Source: Ophiura sarsii | Taxonomy: Eukaryota > Echinodermata > Ophiuroidea > Amphilepidida > Ophiuridae | Direction: 5' to 3' | NCBI GenBank assembly: GCA_035610835.1 | Contig: CM069455.1 | Coordinates: 22,362,264-22,426,263, forward strand | Length of the DNA stretch: 64,000 bases | In this document: positions 55,101 through 61,100 of the stretch, piece by piece | How positions within the stretch are numbered: position 1 is the stretch's first letter | How the letters are laid out: every line of letters starts with the position of its first letter | The notes under the pieces: generated by a model | Databases searched by the model: none | Seen by the model: the letters and a program-made list of their open reading frames with translations, nothing else | What the model was told of the DNA's origin: nothing | Position numbers and translations under genes: made by a program

Positions 55101-58100
55101 TTCTGTACATAATCACAATAAGAACAATTATGACAACAACATGTGAAGAGTACTTTAAAACCAAAAGTGTTAGCGAGTTTAAAAGTTAACGAATACTGGC
55201 CTGATTCATGGCATCAAACATTTGCGAACGTAACTTTGCAATGCACTGCTAACATTTTCCGCAGGTAAGTACTCTTGCGAAATTAACCAAATTTAAAGGT
55301 GATCACTTTTTGGGGGCTATGATATTTTTTTTACATCAAGATATTTTGATATTAAAAAAATCCCCATATATTTCTCATTATGTCTGTAAAATCTTAGGGG
55401 CCAGAAATGTTCCATTTAGAAATTGTAGACTAAAATGTGGTGAATTACTGCCAAAGATGCTTAATCACCCGTCAGTTCGTAAACTACTCAATGGGCTAAT
55501 ATCTTGTGACCTTGTGCTTCTAAAATAAGAACCATTGGAGGTATGCAACTCAAACTTTGGAATGTGACAACTTTAAGGATGACCTTTCATGTAAAATAGA
55601 AAACATCAAGTTGAAAATCGGGCCAGCAATCAGAAGATCTATCTTTAAATGCACACAAACATTTCTGGTTTTACAGCAACTCTTACCCTATCATATGATT
55701 TCAAATTATTTGGTGCATCAAGACACTGAGCGAGTAAAATTGTAATTTAATTTAGAAATACTTTTCTACAGGGATTTCTCTTATTATACAATTCAACCCT
55801 AAGAATCTACATGTATGCAATATTGAAAGCTGTTTTGTTTTCAAAACTAGGTTGAAGCTTGGAACTTCAAAACCTTATTAATAACAGCGAGTATGTCCCC
55901 ATTTCAAGGTTTAAAAACTTGGTTTTTATTATTTTAATCTACTTTTTTATTATTTGAACATATTTATCAAGCATATTGCCATTCGACCCCTTGCCACTAG
56001 ACCAGTTGGAGTTGCAAAGGGCGTGTTACATCTGTTCAGCACACACAATAAACTGCTTTATAACACTTTCCACACAGCAAGCAGGCATCAGTAGACGACA
56101 TTCCAAAATTTCCCAAAATATTTCAAAATGTCAAAATAATTGAATTTCATCTCAAGGATTACTGAATCGATACTAGGCATGTTTGTACTGATTCCAATGC
56201 ATTTCTCATGATGATTCCAATTATGGCAATGTATTTAAATAAATTTGCCATTTTTGAAACATTTTGTGATACTTTGGAATGTAGTCTGCTGCATGGAAAG
56301 TGTTAAGATCAAATTCTTACCTGTACCCTGCTCATCTTCCATATCATTGAGTGCTTGGGAATTCATAACAGACTCACTCAATGTAGTCAATCTACTAGGA
56401 GTCTCAGGTGCTTCGGTTATGGGACCTCGAGGTCTGTAAGGGTGTAAAAATAACATCGTCTTTGAAATGATTGAAGAGTTGTAAGAACTGAGCCAGGACA
56501 AATCAGAAATGGACCTACAGCACATATCCTCCTGGCCAGTCAGACACACTGCACATGTTTGAACACTTTGGAAACAAAATTTCGAGAACCAATCATCAGA
56601 GCGTAAACAATGCTGTGACTTATTTTCACATCTACAAAATGTGTGGGGAAATAACTACTTATCAATACAATCATCTGGGCTAGTGCATAAAACAATCACG
56701 CAAAAAACATGGGCGCAGCAGGCAGGTAATGTCAAACCGGCGGATATTGAAGCGTACACTGGACGATGCCGGCAGGCAGGATAAGGCAATCACTCCGTGG
56801 TCGTTAAAAAAAATTGCGCCGTCGTCATTTTAAAAAATTGCGCTGTGGTCGGTAAAAATATATATATAAAAAAATCCCGCCATGAATTTTAATTTTTAAT
56901 TTATTTATTATTATTATTATTTAGTATTATTTTTTGTTTTGGTGTACTCAGTATTATCGGTGGGTTTTTTTTCGGTGTCGGTTTCGGTGTTTAAATCAAC
57001 CACCGCACCAGCCTACAATCATCATACCTATGTCCATTTGATTTCTGTCCTGGTGCTAATGTGACATGCGGGAATGCTACATTCCTTTTGGGGTCATCAC
57101 CAAACAGATCTTGAACCACTGACATGACACGGTCACTATGGGATAATGCATCGTGTAGCTGTGATTGGTCATACTACTTATCAATACCATCATCTTACCT
57201 ATGGCCATTTGCTTTCTGTCCTGGTGCAAGTGTGACATGCGGGAATGCTACATTCCTTTTGGGGTCATCACCAAACAAATCTTGAACTACTGACATGACA
57301 CGGTCGCTATGGGATAATGCATCGTGTAGTTGTGATTGATCATACTACTTATCAATACAATCATCTTACCTGTGTCCATTTGCTTTCTGTCCTGGTGCGA
57401 GTGTGACATGTGGGAATGCTACATTCCTTTTGGGGTCATCACCAAACAAATCTTGAACCACTGACATGACACGGTCGCTATGGGATAACGCATTGTGTAG
57501 TTGTGATTGATCATACTACTTATCAATACAATCATCTTACCTATGGCCATTTACTTTCTGTCCTGGTGCAAGTGTGACATGCGGGAATGCTACATTCCTT
57601 TTGGGGTCATCACCAAACAGATCTTGAACTACTGACATGACACGGTCGCTATGGGATAATGCATCGTGTAGCTGTGACTGATCATACTACTTATCAATAC
57701 AATCATCTTACCTGTGTCCATTTGATTTCTGTCCTGGTGCCAGTGTGACATGCGGGAATGCTACATTCCTTTTGGGGTCATCACCAAACAGATCTTGAAC
57801 TACTGACATGACACGGTCGCTATGGGATAATGCATCGTGTAGCTGTGATTGATCATACTACTTATCAATACAATCATCTTACCTGTGTCCATTTGATTTC
57901 TGTCCTGGTGCCAGTGTGACATGCGGGAATGCTACATTCCTTTTGGGGTCATCACCAAACAGATCTTGAACCACTGACATGACACGGTCGCTATGGGATA
58001 ACGCATCGTGTAGTTGTGACTGATCATACTAGTTATCAATACCATCATCTTACCTGTATCCATTTGCTTTCTGTCCTGGTGCGAGTGTGACATGTGGGAA

Positions 58101-61100
58101 TGCTACATTCCTTTTGGGGTCATCACCAAACAGATCTTGAACCACTGACATGACACGGTCGCTATGGGATAACGCATCGTGTAGCTGTGACTGATCATAC
58201 TAGTTATCAATACAATCATCTTACCTGTGTCCATTTGTTTTCTGTCCTGGTGCGAGTGTGACATGCGGGAATGCTACATTCCTTTTGGGGTCATCACCAA
58301 ACAGATCTTGAACCACTGACATGACACGGTCGCTATGGGATAACGCATCGTGTAGCTGTGACTGATCATACTAGTTATCAATACCATCATCTTACCTGTG
58401 TCCATTTGCTTTCTGTCCTGGTGCGAGTGTGACATGTGGGAATGCTACATTCCTTTTGGGGTCATCACCAAACAGATCTTGAACCACTGACATGACACGG
58501 TCGCTATGGGATAACGCATCGTGTAGCTGTGACTGATCATACTAGTTATCAATACAATCATCTTACCTGTGTCCATTTGTTTTCTGTCCTGGTGCGAGTG
58601 TGACATGCGGGAATGCTACATTCCTTTTGGGGTCATCACCAAACAGATCTTGAACCACTGACATGACACGGTCGCTATGGGATAACGCATCGTGTAGCTG
58701 TGACTGATCATACTAGTTATCAATACAATCATCTTACCTGTGTCCATTTGTTTTCTGTCCTGGTGCGAGTGTGACATGCGGGAATGCTACATTCCTTTTG
58801 GGGTCATCACCAAACAGATCTTGAACCACTGACATGACACGGTCACTATGGGATAACGCATCGTGTAGCTGTGACTGATCATACTACTTATCAATACAAT
58901 CATCTTACCTGTGGCCATTCGCTTTCTGTCCTGGTGCCAGTGTGACATGCGGGAATGCTACATTCCTTTTGGGGTCATCACCAAACAGATCTTGAACCAC
59001 TGACATGACACGGTCGCTATGGGATAACGCATCGTGTAGCTGTGACTGATCATACTACTTATCAATACAATCATCTTACCTGTGGCCATTTGCTTTCTGT
59101 CCTGGTGCTAATGTGACATGCGGGAATGCTACATTCCTTTTGGGGTCATCACCAAACAGATCTTGAACCACTGACATGACACGGTCGCTATGGGATAACG
59201 CATCGTGTAGCTGTGATTGATCATACAGAATCTCTCGTAGAAGTCTGGAGTCGTTGTGATTACCAGCCGATAGAGATTGATCATTTTTACGTCTCGCTGT
59301 GAAGTGATAAAAAGTGTGTTGAATTTCAAAGAAAACTGTATTTGTTGCAATCACTTGTTACACAGTGCTGAGCAACTTGCTTGAGAATGTAATAATAATA
59401 ATGCAAGCACAGTCACAAAGCGCTTTTTAACCAATTATTACCACTGCCAGTTTAGATAACAGACCCCTTTGGTCGCTACACTTAGGCGGCTACCGGTCAA
59501 CAAGTGCACAAGCCTATCAGCACTATTAGATTTTGAAACCCTAACAGCTCCCCAAATATCGCTTTGGTCGACAAAGCAATTGAGACTAAGTACCTTGCCC
59601 AAGGATACAAACATGTTGGCTGTAGCGGAGCTAGAACTCACAACCTTTGTATTGTGAGTCCTGCATGCTATCCACTAAACCACACATGCTAGGGAAGTGT
59701 CCCAATACAATGTGCCAATTTCACCACTAGTTTGTGCTCAAAAGAACAACTCTGTCGTCTTTTCAATGAAGGGTTACACTAGTGTGATGTTCTATTGACT
59801 TTGGACTCAAAAAAGAATTGTGATTTTGGACATTCACGTCAGATTTGAGACTTCCCAATATTTTCAAGCAAGTGGCTGAGCACTTCAACAAGTAATAACT
59901 ATATTTGATATCATTGGAAAGATATCACATCAGCTTTCTATTGATATGCAACACATTACATTAGGGCTGTAAATTTCTTGTTTAATGTTCTGACCGTTTA
60001 AACTATCAAAGAAACACACGTTTAAACACAAACTCTCAAGTCGTATATTTCGCCTGCAGGCGCAGGATTTGGAACCCCGGGAATTGAGAAGAGTGCAACC
60101 AAATTTTACAATGTAAAATAAGCTTATTTTGTTCTAAAAATCTCTTGCCTGACTTTTTGTCATTCTAATATTAGGTAAAGAATCCTGAAATATTTCTGTA
60201 TTTTAGTTTGAAACAGCAAGCAAAATTATCTGCGTATCATTGCATACAAACTTTCTGCACTGTCCGCCGCAAATTAAGTGTATTTTAATATTTTAATTGG
60301 GCTAACGTTTAGCCATTTAACAAATTTTCTAATCGTTTAAACTCCTTCCTAAGTGTTTAAAATTTAAATGTTTACAATTGACAGCCCTACATGACATACA
60401 GAATATCGGTGAATGGGAAAAAATCTGAACTTTTTGAGAGATTTAAATTGAATTGCAATGATTAAAATACCTCGAACTGGAATCGGAATGAATGAGTGTT
60501 GCATAATATTACAATGTCTCACTGCATGACCAGTCACATTGCAGCCCATTTATGGCAAAAGGATGTATCTTATATGAACTTTTCTAATGATATACTTCCT
60601 TTTAACATAGATTGTGTTAACTTTGTTCAATAATCCTCACTTAGGAAAAGGTTGCAACTTGTAAAGACAATAAAAGTAATATACTGCCTTTTACCACTAC
60701 ATGATTTATGGAGAAAAAAAACTAACTTTGATCATGTTAAAAGGAAGTATACGGTTAGAAAACTACATATAAGATACATTCTTTTGCCATAAAAGGGATG
60801 TGATGATCAGGCAAATACTTACCTTTAGCTATCTGTTTTTCCTGTTTCTCAAGTCTGACACTGTCAGCATTTTTGGATTTGTGGGAGTTGCGCCGGTGCT
60901 CCTAGAAAACAATGGGAAAATACCAGGTTGTTGCTTTCATCGTATTGTTTGCAAACTATACATGTAGTAAACAAGTTGCTCTGCATTTGTTAAACTAATA
61001 TAATGATAGATTTCAGTCATAAAGTGGTACATAATTTCTATATAAACCTTGTTTGCGAAAATTGGTGATTATGTTCTTCAACTATGCGACCACATAAAAC

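Noticed and set aside
57010..59226. CRISPR-like or alpha-satellite-like regular array
   Set aside because: The whole 171-bp unit is conserved with no variable spacers, and it is derived from a coding exon. The length shared with primate alpha satellite is coincidence.
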